DNA from: Diorhabda sublineata
Taxonomy: Eukaryota; Arthropoda; Insecta; Coleoptera; Chrysomelidae
Length of the DNA stretch: 64,000 nt
Assembly: GCF_026230105.1 (NCBI RefSeq)
Contig: NC_079474.1
Span: 30,890,294 to 30,954,293, forward strand
Reading direction: 5' to 3'
The position numbers and the translations under genes were made by a program. The notes below the pieces were generated by a model. It saw only the letters and a list, made by a program, of their open reading frames with translations. It was not told where the DNA came from and searched no databases. Shown here piece after piece: positions 22,150-33,939 of the stretch. Each line of letters begins with the position of its first letter. The first letter of the stretch is position 1.

Positions 22150-24240
22150 TTTCGTGTACCCTGTCTCCAGTTCTAGTAATAATAAATAGTCTACAAACAA
22201 ATATTATTACAGAACAACCAATAAAAATACAGTCCACTGAATTGTTATTTGACATTTGGCTCTTCCAGTAAGAACAAAAAAAGATGAGGATCTAACACAT
22301 GCATTTCAACCGTAAGCTCGAAGTTAAGTCCAATAGCCCAATAGAATAAACGATGACAGCAAGTGGAAGAAACGAAAAAAATTGGGAATCAATAAGATTT
22401 ATTCGGACGATTGTAACAGAACAATTTTTTGCTACGCAGAAGAAAAGAATTTCTTTTATCATTTGATGTCGATTTAAATAATTCTATTTTACCTTATGAC
22501 ACAATGGAATCTGAAATTTAAATGGCAAATTTAGTGTTCATTTATAGTTTTTAAGAGATAATAAATAATTATTTGATACTCCCGTTAGCTAGAGCTAGGC
22601 TGGAGATAAATACCATAGTTCTTCTTACAGTCCCAATGCATGTATTATTAGATATAACTTCAGGAAAGTTCTATTTTCATTGTCAATCGCAGTCAAACCG
22701 AATTATTTAATCCAATGTTTCACCTTTTATACCCTCAAGGTCTTGATATAAGTAATAATGTCCAGAAAGGAAGAGTGTCAAATGGATGGAAGTGTGAAAG
22801 GCGGAAACAAGCACTTTAACCGTAGAAAGGCCTGAAGTGTGGTTAACATATGGTAAGATATAACCGATCGTATCATTTTTCATCAAGTGTTCGCACAGAT
22901 TATATCTTATAAAAACATATTTAACTTTCAGTTTTCAAATGAAAATGTGTTTTATTAATAATAAAATGATAACTTGATCTTCTTCTCGGGTAAAATTACT
23001 ATATAGGTAAGTAATTAAGAAATTGCTGAATTATGTGTATGTTAAAATTCAAATCCCAGAAAAGTAACTGAGTAAGATGGACCGTACTCGTTCGAAGTTA
23101 GAAAATTTTTAATTATTTTATGCAGTTTACTACAAATCTATGCTTAATAACTTGTGTTATCAGATAGACTCCAATTTTCTCAAGTCAAGGTAAGTACATT
23201 TGAAATATGTTTCCAATATAGAAAATACCTTGCAAATATATTATGAGATAATAGTTATTTATATTTTAATTCAATCGGTGTTCATCGAATAACTAAGGCC
23301 GGGTATACACTCCATTATAATGTATTCATATATTTGCATATCCATACTCAATGTATTCGAATAAAAGATCAACTTTTGTATCTACAATTTGTCATAAAAA
23401 ATTCATGGAATTGTACCTCCATTAAGGAACAAAGTTTTCGTCGATAATTACCGCTGATTCGAACAAAATGGTCGATAAATATTTCAGCAGGCTAACAGAG
23501 TCTGCATAATTCATCGTATTCGCCAAGTCCGTTCGTATATTTTATGATCGTTGTTCATTTTGAACTCGACGTGATTGATTATAAAAATAATGGATGATAT
23601 TTGACGAGTGTGTGCTCGTTTGATTTATAGATTAGACTCCTATCTAACAAAAAACATGCCTGTTTCTAGCTTTTAAAACTGAAAAACTGACACATACGTA
23701 TAAAGTTGATCAAATAAATACGGTTACTGAAGATAATTTCCTGATAAATATGTCTGCAAAATATTTTCCGCTAACTTTATCATATTGATTTGCAGTAAAT
23801 GTGTCATCCTATCTTTCCGGGATTACTGTCATTAGAAAATCTCCTGAATGGGAAAGATAGTCGAATATTTCAGCGAACGTGTCATGAAAGATTAAAGCCG
23901 GCCTGGTCACGCTTCACCACGGTCAATTAAATATATCGACCCTTTTTCTAGGCCCTTCTGACCAACTTTGCGTGAAGGTTTTTGGAAAAATCTGACCCTC
24001 GAACATCGTCATTAAATCAGTCAGGAAGCGCTATTACAAACAGTGAATTTTATGAGAGAAAAAAACAAATGTTTCAAATTATTATGATTCTTTTGTTAGC
24101 AAATTGATTTTCATCGATTTTAATATGAATATCGACGTATCTAGGTCGAATATACATCAGTGTTTGTGACTATATTTTAATAATAATAAAGTTACAACAG
24201 GCAGTTTTATCACTTCTCATGATTAGGGCTAAACTTGGGA
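22150..24240. other. No gene recognised
   Basis: AT-rich. A string at about 23294 (aaggccgggtatacactcc) looks like a DNA-transposon terminus, but no matching inverted end was found within the next kilobase. Confidence 0.4.
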
Positions 24241-24324
24241 ATGTAATAGTTATTTATGTACACCAATGTAATTTGAAATTTCGAATCTCGGGAAATCCTC
24301 AGTGTTTCATCAGGATTCGTTATT

Positions 24325-24555
24325 AATAATTCAGAGCATGTTTGTGAAGACATCATCCCTACACATGGCTTTGCTATTACCAAGACAAAAACCAAAAATT
24401 AAGAATAATTTAGAGAATGTTTGTGAACACAATAGCTCCTCAAATGGTTGTGCCAGTGTGAAGTCAAAGTTCAAGATGTGAGAATAATTTTGAGCATCTT
24501 TGTGAAGACCGCTCCCGACTCCTCAACAGGCCTTGCGAATATGAAAATCTTTTAT
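24325..24555. repeat. 79-bp tandem repeat, about three diverged copies
   Basis: Units start at 24325, 24404 and 24483, each exactly 79 bp after the last. They share aataattcagagcatgtttg / aataatttagagaatgtttg / aataattttgagcatctttg and the following gtgaaga/gtgaaca words, then diverge in the second half while keeping the spacing. A fourth unit is not recognisable on either side. This is a small, old minisatellite. Confidence 0.75.
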
Positions 24556-25049
24556 CGTCACGGACACGTCGGAAGATTTTTTGACCGGCAACGGCTTCCA
24601 AAATGAATGACGGAGAATAACTAATTTTAATGAAAATGATCGTTCATCTAATGATTCTTAATAATGAGAAGAAAAACGACGGGGGAGGTGAATGTGCCCA
24701 ATCTTACGGCAAACTTTGTTATATGAGTTATATTAATAGATATAAAAAAATAGTGCTAAGGAAAATAATAGATTAAATTGAGGTCCATATTTTCAAGTTA
24801 TATTATACAGAGTATTGTATAACTCTGTTTTAAGCCAAATTTATGATTTTTTCAATAAACTACTGTAAATTATACCGAATTCGGATTGCTTATCTTGTAT
24901 GTTTTCAGAGCTTTCGATATAAGGATTAGTTACTCTATACATAGTCAACGCTCTGTAGCGTACTATACGTTGAACAGAAAAGTTTTGGCCGAGATGAGAT
25001 TTTAATCTCCTTAAGCTATATATTCCGCAATAGCTTTCAACTCTCAACT

Positions 25050-25480
25050 TTACCCAGATTTGTCCATCTTTGGAATGTTGCTCCTACATTTGGATCTAGG
25101 CTCCCAAGCATACCCTTAGGATGCTTTACTCAATACAGAAGAGGAAGATTCGACTTATAGGCGATCCAGAATTGACCAGAAACTTGGACAGCTTAGAGCA
25201 TAGAAGGAAAGTCGTTGATCAGACTCTGTTTTACCGATCCTACCACAGAGATGTTCTTCCGAGCTGTCCAACGTAATCCCACCTAGAGCAGTTTTTGCAA
25301 GACTGCTCGACAGACAGACCTGGCTTATGAACACCAAGTTTTCCTGTAGACGCCCAAAACATCAATGTATCGGAATTTCTTCCTTTGGAGAAGTGCAAGC
25401 CTGTGGAATCAGCTACCAAGGCACTCTTTCTTGAACTCTACTACAAACAAAAATTTGAGATCAATATCCACAGGCATCTA
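25050..25480 (+). pseudogene. LINE reverse transcriptase C-terminal tail
   Basis: Read across several frames, the + strand gives a colinear series: IGDPELT-like text at about 25155 (aggcgatccagaattgacc), LDSLEHRRKVVDQTLFYRSYH, CSSELSNVIPPRAVFARLL, RQTWL.NTKF, RPKHQC and then NFFLWRSASLWNQLPRHSFL, ending in STTNKNLRSISTGIY. That is the typical C-terminal region of an insect LINE after the RT domain ('R.A..LI.D..L...L..L..RR.V..L.LFYR...G..S.EL....P......R..R' and 'F..R...LWN.LP...F'). At least three frame changes separate the blocks. The frame 25365-25604 is the last of these. No RT active site remains. Confidence 0.75.
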
Positions 25481-25619
25481 CACACGGGAGACACTACTCG
25501 AATTCCTCGAGTGGAAAAGGGTTTACCCTCTTGTGCTCGCTTTTTACAATAAAAAGTACACGTGGCAATATCTTAGAAAGCATAAAAAGATAAACATTGC
25601 TTAACTGTTATTGTAAACT

Positions 25620-27860
25620 ATGCGGCTTTGACAAATATATTTCAATTACTTAAACGATAATTAGAATAATGAATCAATATTTGCCATTTTTATCTGCGAT
25701 ACTTCAGTAAGACTTTTTGAAAGTTTCGACTTGTTACGCAAGAAAAGTTTGAGAGACTCTCGCAAACGAAAATATCGTGAGGAAAACTATTTAGAGACGC
25801 TCGTTGGTTTTTCGTTTTAGTTAAGCTGCAATATTCTCAATAATGCATTAGGTTCATTTTGGATGGCCCTGATACAGGATTGTTCTCCTCTGCAAGGCTT
25901 TCGTTGGGATATTTCGCGACAATATGTATGAATGTTTATATTAAAAGATATAAGGGAGGGATACAGCTGCAACCGCATTATTTCCTATCGTCGGCCATGA
26001 AACTGATCACCAAATTACATGAAAACCGCAAAAAACTTACTTGAGGTAAAGTGGACTTCCGAGATGTGGGTTCCACATTATGGCGATAGTGAAAATTTGT
26101 AATTGATATTTCTACCATTGAACAGAGAGCTTTGTTCTTTTAATATAGAGATAACATTGAAGCTGGAAACAAATTATCGTCATCTAGAAGCAAATTAATA
26201 GATAGGAAATTTGATCATAAAAAAATAAGAAGTTCCAAAAATATGGTACAATCTAAATTCGGATACCCCCGGAGCAATGCTATTAGAGTTTGACATAATG
26301 AATTTTTAGTTATATATTATTTCATTTAATTTCATTTTATTTTGTAATAATTACGTTCTCAACCTCTAAATTTTATTCTAATGAGGGTATAGTGCTTTTA
26401 ATATTTCAAATTTAATTTCTCGCGAACTATTTCGTCATATATCCTGTTAAGCATCTTCAAATATTACTGTAATATCCACAAGAAAAATTCTGAGCCGGAA
26501 CCTATGGGATATAAAAGCTCAGAGCGATTGCGTTTTTCCATTTCACGCTATACGCCTTCTGTGAGTGATAGAAAAACCACAAACTGGTCCAGACGTAATG
26601 TAATGAAATCCACTCTGGAAAACATTTAATCCAGGACGTGATGTTATCCCAGAACAATTTGCGTGTGCATTTACCAAATCAAAATTTGAATAAAACGCTA
26701 AAACTATACACGTAACCAGTCTTTAATGTGTGTTCACAAAACTACGTGTCTGCACCATTAGCTATCTATTTTTGTTTAACTCAATGGAAATATTTACACA
26801 ACATTGTTATGAAATAATAATCGCGTATAACTATACATTATTTGGAGTCTCTCTCTGAAATATATGCTTACAACTCATCTTCTATGCCTTCAATTGTCAA
26901 CTACCATTTGCACATAATAGCAGCTGCCATCAACTTATCTTGCTGACTAATAATTCAGATGCTGTCTTAACCGTTTTGAAGACATGTGCATAAGATTTTT
27001 TTTATATCCTATTATTTTTTTCGTATAATTCATAATATCCTCATCAATTATTTGACTATTTCATCATTTGTCATTCATCAATTTTCCACTTAAGTTCAAG
27101 AGATTTGTACATGATCTAGCAATTGATCTCTTTGGAATATCTCCATGATTTGACCAGCCATATGTCAACATTTTTTCTTTGAATAGTTAGTCTTCGATGT
27201 TATCGACATTAAAGAATCGAGTCGTCTATATTTTTTCTTCAGCTCAAAGTCTCCCTGGTCCTTATGTTGACAAATAGCGGTCACATTAAACGAAATCAGC
27301 CTAATTCAAAATTGTGAATAAAGCATGTGAACGCGCACTCAATCTGTTGCAGGAGCGAAGTTCATGAATATTGCTCAACTTTCTTTAAAGCAATAATGTA
27401 ATGCTTCATTTTTGAATCCGATTGTTTCCAGTATTCCTCTTTTTTCTAGCTCGAGGGACATATAAGTGCGGGCCTAATAGTCATCCATAAATTGTTTGAT
27501 GAAAGAAGAAAAATCACAGTCAATTTGAAGAATCAACAATTAATTTAAATTGTTGTATTCATAATATGTTAAATATATCATGTCCATCTCTACAGGGAGC
27601 TTTTTTAATTTAACTGCATTTTATTAAAAACGATGTAAAAACTTTCCCCTTCATAATGTGAATCACCTTATCGAAAACCACAGGAGAGGTACTGTTTACT
27701 TCTATATTATACATTCACGGATAAATTGCAAGCTCCCTAGGGTGTGCATTCTGTAATATGTAAGTCGCTTCATAGTATCTGCGCATATTGGTTTACTAAA
27801 GCCGCCCACTCCCATCTTATATGATTATTAAATAATGTATATATTACGTAAATGAAGGAA
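25620..27860. other. No gene recognised
   Basis: AT-rich. The frame at 25859-26044 (61 codons) has a moderately protein-like composition but no motif. Nothing else stands out. Confidence 0.4.
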
Positions 27861-27875
27861 ACTCAATTCTTAACC

Positions 27876-28932
27876 ATCGAACTCGATAAATAAATGGTTA
27901 TGTCAGGTTTCATATTACTGTGTTTGATTTGGAATTTGTGAGGATTTTGAAGCTTTGTGAATACAAAAATTAGTGAAGTATATGTTGAGGACATTTTCAT
28001 CATATTTTAGCACATATGCTGCTGTTATAAGCTTGGGAGTGGTGTTATTTGAAGCCAAAGTACAGTTACGATTTTTGAGTTCTTGGACATTTCGGAACAT
28101 TAAAGTTACCTTTCTAACTTATAATGGTGTTGAACTGCGTTGCATATAATTGCAATAATGTGCATGGCACAAACAAGGCGTTTTCTTTTCATAGGTGTTT
28201 TCGATATATTTTGCCACAAATATTTCTAACCTTAAAAATGTTTTTGTAGTTTCCCTTTTAAACGTCCAGAAATTTTAAAACTTCGGATAAGAGTAATACG
28301 CAGGGAAGATTTGAATCCGTCGAGAATAAGTAGATTATGTGGGGAACATTTTCTACCATTAGATTACCAAGATATATCTGGTAGCAAGTCTTTAAACTTG
28401 ATGCCGTTCCGAGTGTGTTTGATTTTCCAAAACGTCTACCATTAGACAATAATGACTAAACTAATTTTATCAAATAATTGCTAAAACTTGTTATTTTTTA
28501 AGCTATTTCATGCAGTAAGTGGAGCTTTAGATAGATTAGATTTAAATTTTAACGTAATTTTCTATTATATAAGGCTTTGTGTATTCGAATCGTATATGAT
28601 GCCTGTAATTCTTTTATATATTATATTATTTTTCCCAAATATACGTTCAAAATACACGTTCAAAAATCCATTTTATTGAATTAACTATTAAGTGAATAAA
28701 TAGTACGAATACTCATAATATTTCTCATATGTGCTACCCAATTTATTATTCAATTTTCATCCAGTTTACAATTTTTATTAGTCCCTATAGGTTTTCATGA
28801 TATAATTGAACACATGAAAATAGTTCTTGCCATTTGTGTAATTAGAAAGAGTGCGACGGGGAATAGAGCTATTTCAGTCGGCTTTACCTTAGCAGCGCTA
28901 CATGTCTGCTCCATTTATTTATCGAGTTCGAT
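27876..28932 (+). mobile_element. THAP-domain DNA transposon with 22-bp TIRs
   Basis: The 22 bp at 27876-27897 (atcgaactcgataaataa plus atgg) are repeated exactly in inverse orientation at 28911-28932. The flanks ATTCTTAACC (27866-27875) and ATTCTTAGCC (28933-28942) are near-identical 10-mers, like a target-site duplication. The element is about 1.06 kb and carries a THAP-domain coding region at 28124-28459, as P-element-type transposons do at their N-terminus. No catalytic domain follows, so it is a truncated, non-autonomous copy. A partial second copy of the left end lies at 34989-35178 and shares a few bases outside the TIR, so the exact boundary is not certain. Confidence 0.7.
28124..28459 (+). 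pseudogene. THAP zinc-finger domain, two exons, one frameshift
   Basis: Exon 1 (28124-28194) begins MVLNCVAYNCNN, the C-x4-C start of a THAP C2CH finger, and ends in FSFH. A 55-bp intron with GT at 28195 and AG at 28249 (polypyrimidine-like tttttgtag) joins it to FPFKRPE in exon 2, restoring the family's 'SFH.FP' block exactly. Exon 2 continues with LNPSRISRLCGEHFLP, the second Cys-His pair ('LC..HF'). After a frameshift near 28385 it gives LKLDAVPSVFDFP, the 'LK..AVPS.F' box that closes THAP domains, and a stop at 28457. The invariant Trp in the middle is not evident. THAP domains bind DNA; here it probably was the DNA-binding part of a P-like transposase. Confidence 0.75.
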
Positions 28933-28964
28933 ATTCTTAGCCATGTGCTAGACCAGTCATGTTC

Positions 28965-29700
28965 CGAGGGCCGCTTCCGGCCCCTGGGCCGTATCAATAA
29001 AGCCCGCGATCGCAATGTGTCACAGAAAGAAGAATCATGTTTTTAAAGCTTTTAGACTTCATTCGATGCCCCATTTAAAATCATTTGGCACAGCGAACCA
29101 AAAAAAAATTGGATGAATATTTTCAACTTCTGCAAAATTTGATTACGGAATTCATCAATCGTTTTGGATGAATGAAGTGGAATTCACAATTTTCAACAAT
29201 CCATTCAAATTTGCAAATAGATCTTCAATCGGACAGTATTTTGAAAGAAAACTTCGCTCTTACATTCTATACACAATATTTCAAGAGTTTGGATAATTAC
29301 CCGGAATTAAAAAAGCATGCAGCACGCATTCTCTGCATATTTGGTAGCACCTATTTATGTTAGCAGATGTTTTCCGTCATGAAAATAAATAAGAATAAAC
29401 TCGCAGAAGACTTGGGAATGAACATGTCCAACCAATTTTTAAAATAACTACAACGAATATGATACCTGCCATCAATGAGCTTGTCAAAAACAAGAGACGT
29501 CAGGTATCTGGATCCTAGGGCTCAACATAATTACCTACCAGATTTTATAACTTTGATATGATTTTCAACAAACGTATATTATATACTCATATAATTTGAT
29601 AAATAAGATGCTATAATAATTCAGTTTATTTTTTTTTTAATCTGGCCCACTAACGAATTCAAAATTTAATGTATGGCCCTCTGCAACACCTCTTTGTTAG
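28965..29700 (+). mobile_element. hAT transposon relic
   Basis: The left end near 28968 (cagtcatgttccgagggccg) and the right end near 29700, read in reverse (ggtgttgcagagggcca), look like degenerate matching termini of a hAT element. Inside at 29170-29530 is the dimerisation domain of the transposase. No 8-bp target duplication can be recognised. The element starts about 25 bp after the flank of the THAP element. Confidence 0.5.
29172..29530 (+). pseudogene. hAT transposase C-terminal (hATC dimerisation) fragment
   Basis: The frame reads LQIDLQSDSILKENF, YTQYFKSLDNYPELKKHAAR and ILCIFGSTYLC, then a TAG stop at 29361-29363, then QMFSVMKINKNKLAEDLG in the same frame. The family pattern around this point is 'FGSTY.CEQ.FS.MK..KSK.R..L', so the stop falls exactly at the conserved Glu (GAG to TAG needs one change). 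The match is to the hAT subfamily that includes the ZBED5/GTF2IRD2-like transposases. Only the C-terminal 120 residues remain; the BED finger and catalytic core are missing. Confidence 0.8.
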
Positions 29701-29709
29701 TTAATTTTT

Positions 29710-31500
29710 TATATCGGTCTGTTATATTAGTTGCATATATTGGTTCTAGATGATTGTCCCATGAATCCGGACAAATATTAGAAATGATTGTCGATATAAA
29801 CAGTTCCAAATAATTATTAATATCCAAGATAGGAATTAGAAAAATAAGAATTAAATTGTTTTTTGTACTTTTCTGGTAACCCGCTGTTGTATTGTTGTTC
29901 TATATGTTGTAGGGTCTGTTCAGAACAAGCAATTGCCCATATGAGAATGTCCATGCAATATGCAATAACATCAAAAACCTGAATATTTCAAAATCATGGT
30001 AACTGCATTAAACAAACATAAACAAAATTGAAAGGAATAAATTTATTTCAACAAAACAATAATAACAACTTAAGATAAGAATTGATATATAAAAAATGAA
30101 GGAATAGTTAATGATAAACAAGATAATAAAAATAAAGGTAGGTACATAAACTAATTCCTAATGCCACTTTTCATTGATATTTCATGGGACATTATTTACT
30201 CACAATTTTTTAAATAATTTTACAGTTTTAACAATAGTTTTGAATATTTGCTCTAAGTTCATTGGGTAATGATATGGTGGATGTCTTCGTTTCTGTTCAT
30301 GTTTTTTTCATAAAATATTTGTCGTCCCTTTTTCCAAATTAATAATCATGTATTAATTGAAAAAACGAAATTTTGACTTGGGCTTCAATTGGAGATCATT
30401 CTCATCAAATCTATTTCATTTTAAAAATATTTTTGATACTATTATCTAATATTATTATAAAGAATATCTCACTATTGACCTGTTTATTTCAAAAAATTCT
30501 ATTGAAATGATGTTTTCCAGTAATATCCATTGAATCTCAGACAAAAGCAATTCATTTAATAGTGTTATTGTGAAGAACTTTGGAATGTGGATTGAAAACG
30601 ATCTCCCAATATCACCTTAAAAACTGTGGCACAGAAATTGACACTGAGCATGAAATTTCGTTGCTTGTTTCTTAACAACTTATGTTTTAATATAAGTGGA
30701 AAAAGACGAGTGAAATAAGTTAGTCTTGAAATAAATTCTTTTAAAAACTTAGATTGATTGAGAATACGAATAAGTTTGATTAATTGGATTAAATTCTCTC
30801 AACAAATATTTCTAGTTTGAATTAATATTCTCGCTCAACTTATTTGATTATAGGCTCAATAGAATTACCATAAAATGTTTTTAACTCTCGATTGGAAGCT
30901 TCACATTCTCTCATTGAATTATAATCGATACCCTTATGCTCCATTAACTCATTTGACTCTAGATTCAAGTTTACAAACCAAGTTAGAAGTTTCTTAAAAG
31001 GCGTAGGCTGGATTAAACTGAGGAATAAACTTGATTGATTCAAACTACCGAACGAAATCGGATGGGTGAAATTTGCATATATGATTTATCATTATAATGA
31101 ATATTCTCTATGGTAAGTTCATCTTCAAGTCAATGCTATCAGGCATGCAACAAATAATGGAAAAATGGAACGTCGCTTCTTGTGACAATTTATATCTATT
31201 TCATATAATTTTCATAAGATTTTAGTTACTGTGTTCTCCAACAAACCAAATCTGTCTCTACTTTTTGGGTTGTTTAACTTATAAATGTTGTTACTACTTC
31301 AATCTTCTGATGATAGCACATAAATTCAACTAGAGTATGAACTATCAAGGGAGCATATTGTTTTGCGTGAAATTCATAGATACAACGTCTGATTACTAAT
31401 ATGGTGCTGTAAAAATCACTTCAAGACAACACAATGTCTCAATTCCCTAGCGTACTAATACACCGACACTACCGTTTCTATTTCTGAATCTTTAAAAATT
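29710..31500. other. No gene recognised
   Basis: AT-rich sequence. A 67-codon minus-strand frame at 30840-31043 has no recognisable domain. Confidence 0.4.
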
Positions 31501-31512
31501 GAGTCCTACTCA

Positions 31513-31905
31513 TTACACATTATGATGCAGTATCCAATTGTTCCAGGTATCTAGGCACACACATTTGATCCCATTTTGAATTATTTCATGATAGAATACT
31601 TCATCCACAGTGTTTTCAAGTGGAACTAATTCGTTATGGACCGCTCTTGCTCTTGAAAAAAATTTTGAAGCTTTATAATGTGGAAACCATGCTGAAATGA
31701 GCCTATCGGCTTCGCGGTTGATATTTCGTTCGCTTAAAACTATTGGAAGCACCAAACAACTACCGTACATGCTGCGTGTTTGTGTCAGTGCGCACCTGAA
31801 CTGATCTGCAACTTCGCGTTTCGTCTTCCATGTTTTCATGGCTCTCCTTGAACATTTCATAATATATAAACTCTTATGCACGGCTTTAAGACTATAATCA
31901 TACAT
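31513..31905 (-). pseudogene. mariner-like transposase fragment (130-codon open frame)
   Basis: This is the longest uninterrupted open frame noted in the window. Its last 42 residues read VHNELVPLENTVDEVFYHEI, then a short variable part and NWILHHNV. This fits the mariner block 'VH.EFVP.GQTVN..FY.EVL..L.......W.LHHDNAP', which ends at the second catalytic Asp; here that Asp is Asn and the frame stops two residues later. The N-terminal 85 residues (including CALTQTRSMYG and INREADRLISAWFPHYKASK) do not show the expected first catalytic motif (DE(T/S)W), so part of the frame may be shifted or foreign. The family call rests on the C-terminal block. Confidence 0.5.
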
Positions 31906-31909
31906 GTTA

Positions 31910-33930
31910 TCTTAGGTTTCAGTCGCCGAATCGCCAAATTTTTATGACTAGCATCATTAAGGCACAAATACAGTTTGAGACAACTATTGATCGCATGCAT
32001 CTGAGAAAATATTTATGGATTAAGCAGCGTTACCACATTATGAGGTGGACATTTCGGTGCTGGAAAGTTATACAAAACTCAGTTTCACTACTTGACGTAT
32101 CTCATAGAGTTTCAACAGAATAATCTAATTCAATTAATGTTTGTATTTGTGTGGTCATGATAACAAGAGATACGAGATGATTTAAATCTCCAGTTATATG
32201 ATAGAAATTGACTAATTAAATCACCATCAAATCCTTTCAATATCTACCAAAAGGAAAGACGTTGAATAATTGACGACTAAAACAATCCCATAAAATCGCT
32301 AGTTCTCTGAGTGTACCCAGACCAAATGAATTGTTTTCCCCAACATAATTCAACAGCTACTGACCTTACCCAACTTTCGATTGTGTCTTGTAAGTCCAGG
32401 GACTAATTTATAACACTTACCAAGGGTACATTGTTTGGGAAAGTCTGGAATATTATTGTGTTATGATACACTGGATAAACTTATAATACGAAAACGGAAG
32501 TTTGCGGTGAAGGCTAATTAAATCTATGTCGAAACTTAAGTAATACCTTTTAATGGATTTACAAGGTGACATTCTGACAGGTCATGCGCCTGTTCGTTAA
32601 TGAAACGTGTCAGGTATTTACGCTCATTTTGTTCCGATAATGGGGTTGAGAATGTTTAGCTGTCATAAATAACAAGAGATAATACCTCAATATCGCCTGT
32701 TTAAGTTCAAAATGGTTAATTTAGAGCTGTCCAAATCTTAATAACTTCCTTGATGGTTTTTATTGTGTTATCTAGGAAACTTGAAAAACCAATATATTGT
32801 TTCTGATTCTATTTATAGAATGGACGATACTTCATAATGATTTATATTGAGATAGAAGCTAACTTCTTAGTTTACCGCAGAAGTTTCACCAAATTTTCAT
32901 ATAAAACTTTTGAATGAGAAAAAATAGGAAATTTTAGAAAGTACGTGATTGTTCTAAACTTCAACTGTGCGGTATATATAATAAATTCGACAGAAATTGT
33001 TCAAGGCTCATTCATCTAACATATTATAGCCCAAAAAGATTGTTCCTTTCGTCCCTTGTAGTGTAATATATTATTTTATTATATGTTATAGACCAGAAAC
33101 AAAAACACAGTCAACACAAGGGATCCTAAGAACATACCCTAAAACATCAAAAATCGTTTTTGTCGACAATTTTGATTTATACAGTAATGTCGTGTCAGCT
33201 CTATTTTGTTGTCGTTACCAATTAATAACTGCGACGACGATACAGTGAAAATAGCTGTGTCTGACACACAAAGCAAAAGATATTTGATTGGGAGACTTGT
33301 ACATATCCATACGCATTGGATTATCTCCTCCTGAATCATATAAAAGCTAGAACTTATAGAGAACCTATCACCTAGCGATCTTCTCAAACTGATTTTTTTT
33401 AATTCGAAAGCTAAATATGTAACAATAATCAATTTCAGTGTCGCACTCTATTTTATAGTAGTGGCTGGGTTAGTGTTCCTAAAGCTTATAAAAGCCTGTA
33501 GAATCAGCTTCAAGAACAACGTTTTCAGAAGTATTCTTCTAAGGACCCAACCCATTTTCGTTACATCCTATATACCCAAGAAGAAAGGACGTACCGCTTG
33601 TAAGCAGGAATAGCTTTTAGATTTGCAGAGAGTGTACCAATGATCAACTATCAAAAAAAACTGTTAAAATCAATGATCTTGAAGTTATTCGTGCATATTC
33701 ATTCAACTTGGAAATAGAACACGTCAGAAGAAATGAGAAGTAAAAGCTGATACTTAATCTTTATGTATGCTTGTAAATTCATAGTGAATAATTATGAATA
33801 AGTCAAATTGGGTTTTAAAAACTAGTATCAAAAAAAAATTAGAGACAATTCACTTACAAATTCAAGGTTTGAACTTTACTAAGAGAATTAAATGCATTTT
33901 GTACGCTATAGTTTTTTATTTATCCACTCA
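31910..33930. other. No gene recognised
   Basis: AT-rich. The 97-codon minus-strand frame at 33139-33432 shows no motif. A short inverted pair (tcccttgt near 33053, acaaggga near 33116) was noted. Confidence 0.4.
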
Positions 33931-33939
33931 TTTTCCTGG

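Noticed and set aside
23290..24020. DNA transposon starting at aaggccgggtatacactcc
   Set aside because: No inverted partner end was found within a kilobase, and no coding remnant is present.
24290..24330. Hammerhead ribozyme core (CTGATGA ... CGAAA on the minus strand)
   Set aside because: The bases between cannot form stem II, and there is no matching stem I/III or cleavage triplet.
25155..25337. 60-codon minus-strand frame
   Set aside because: It is the antisense shadow of the LINE tail on the + strand, which has recognisable motifs.
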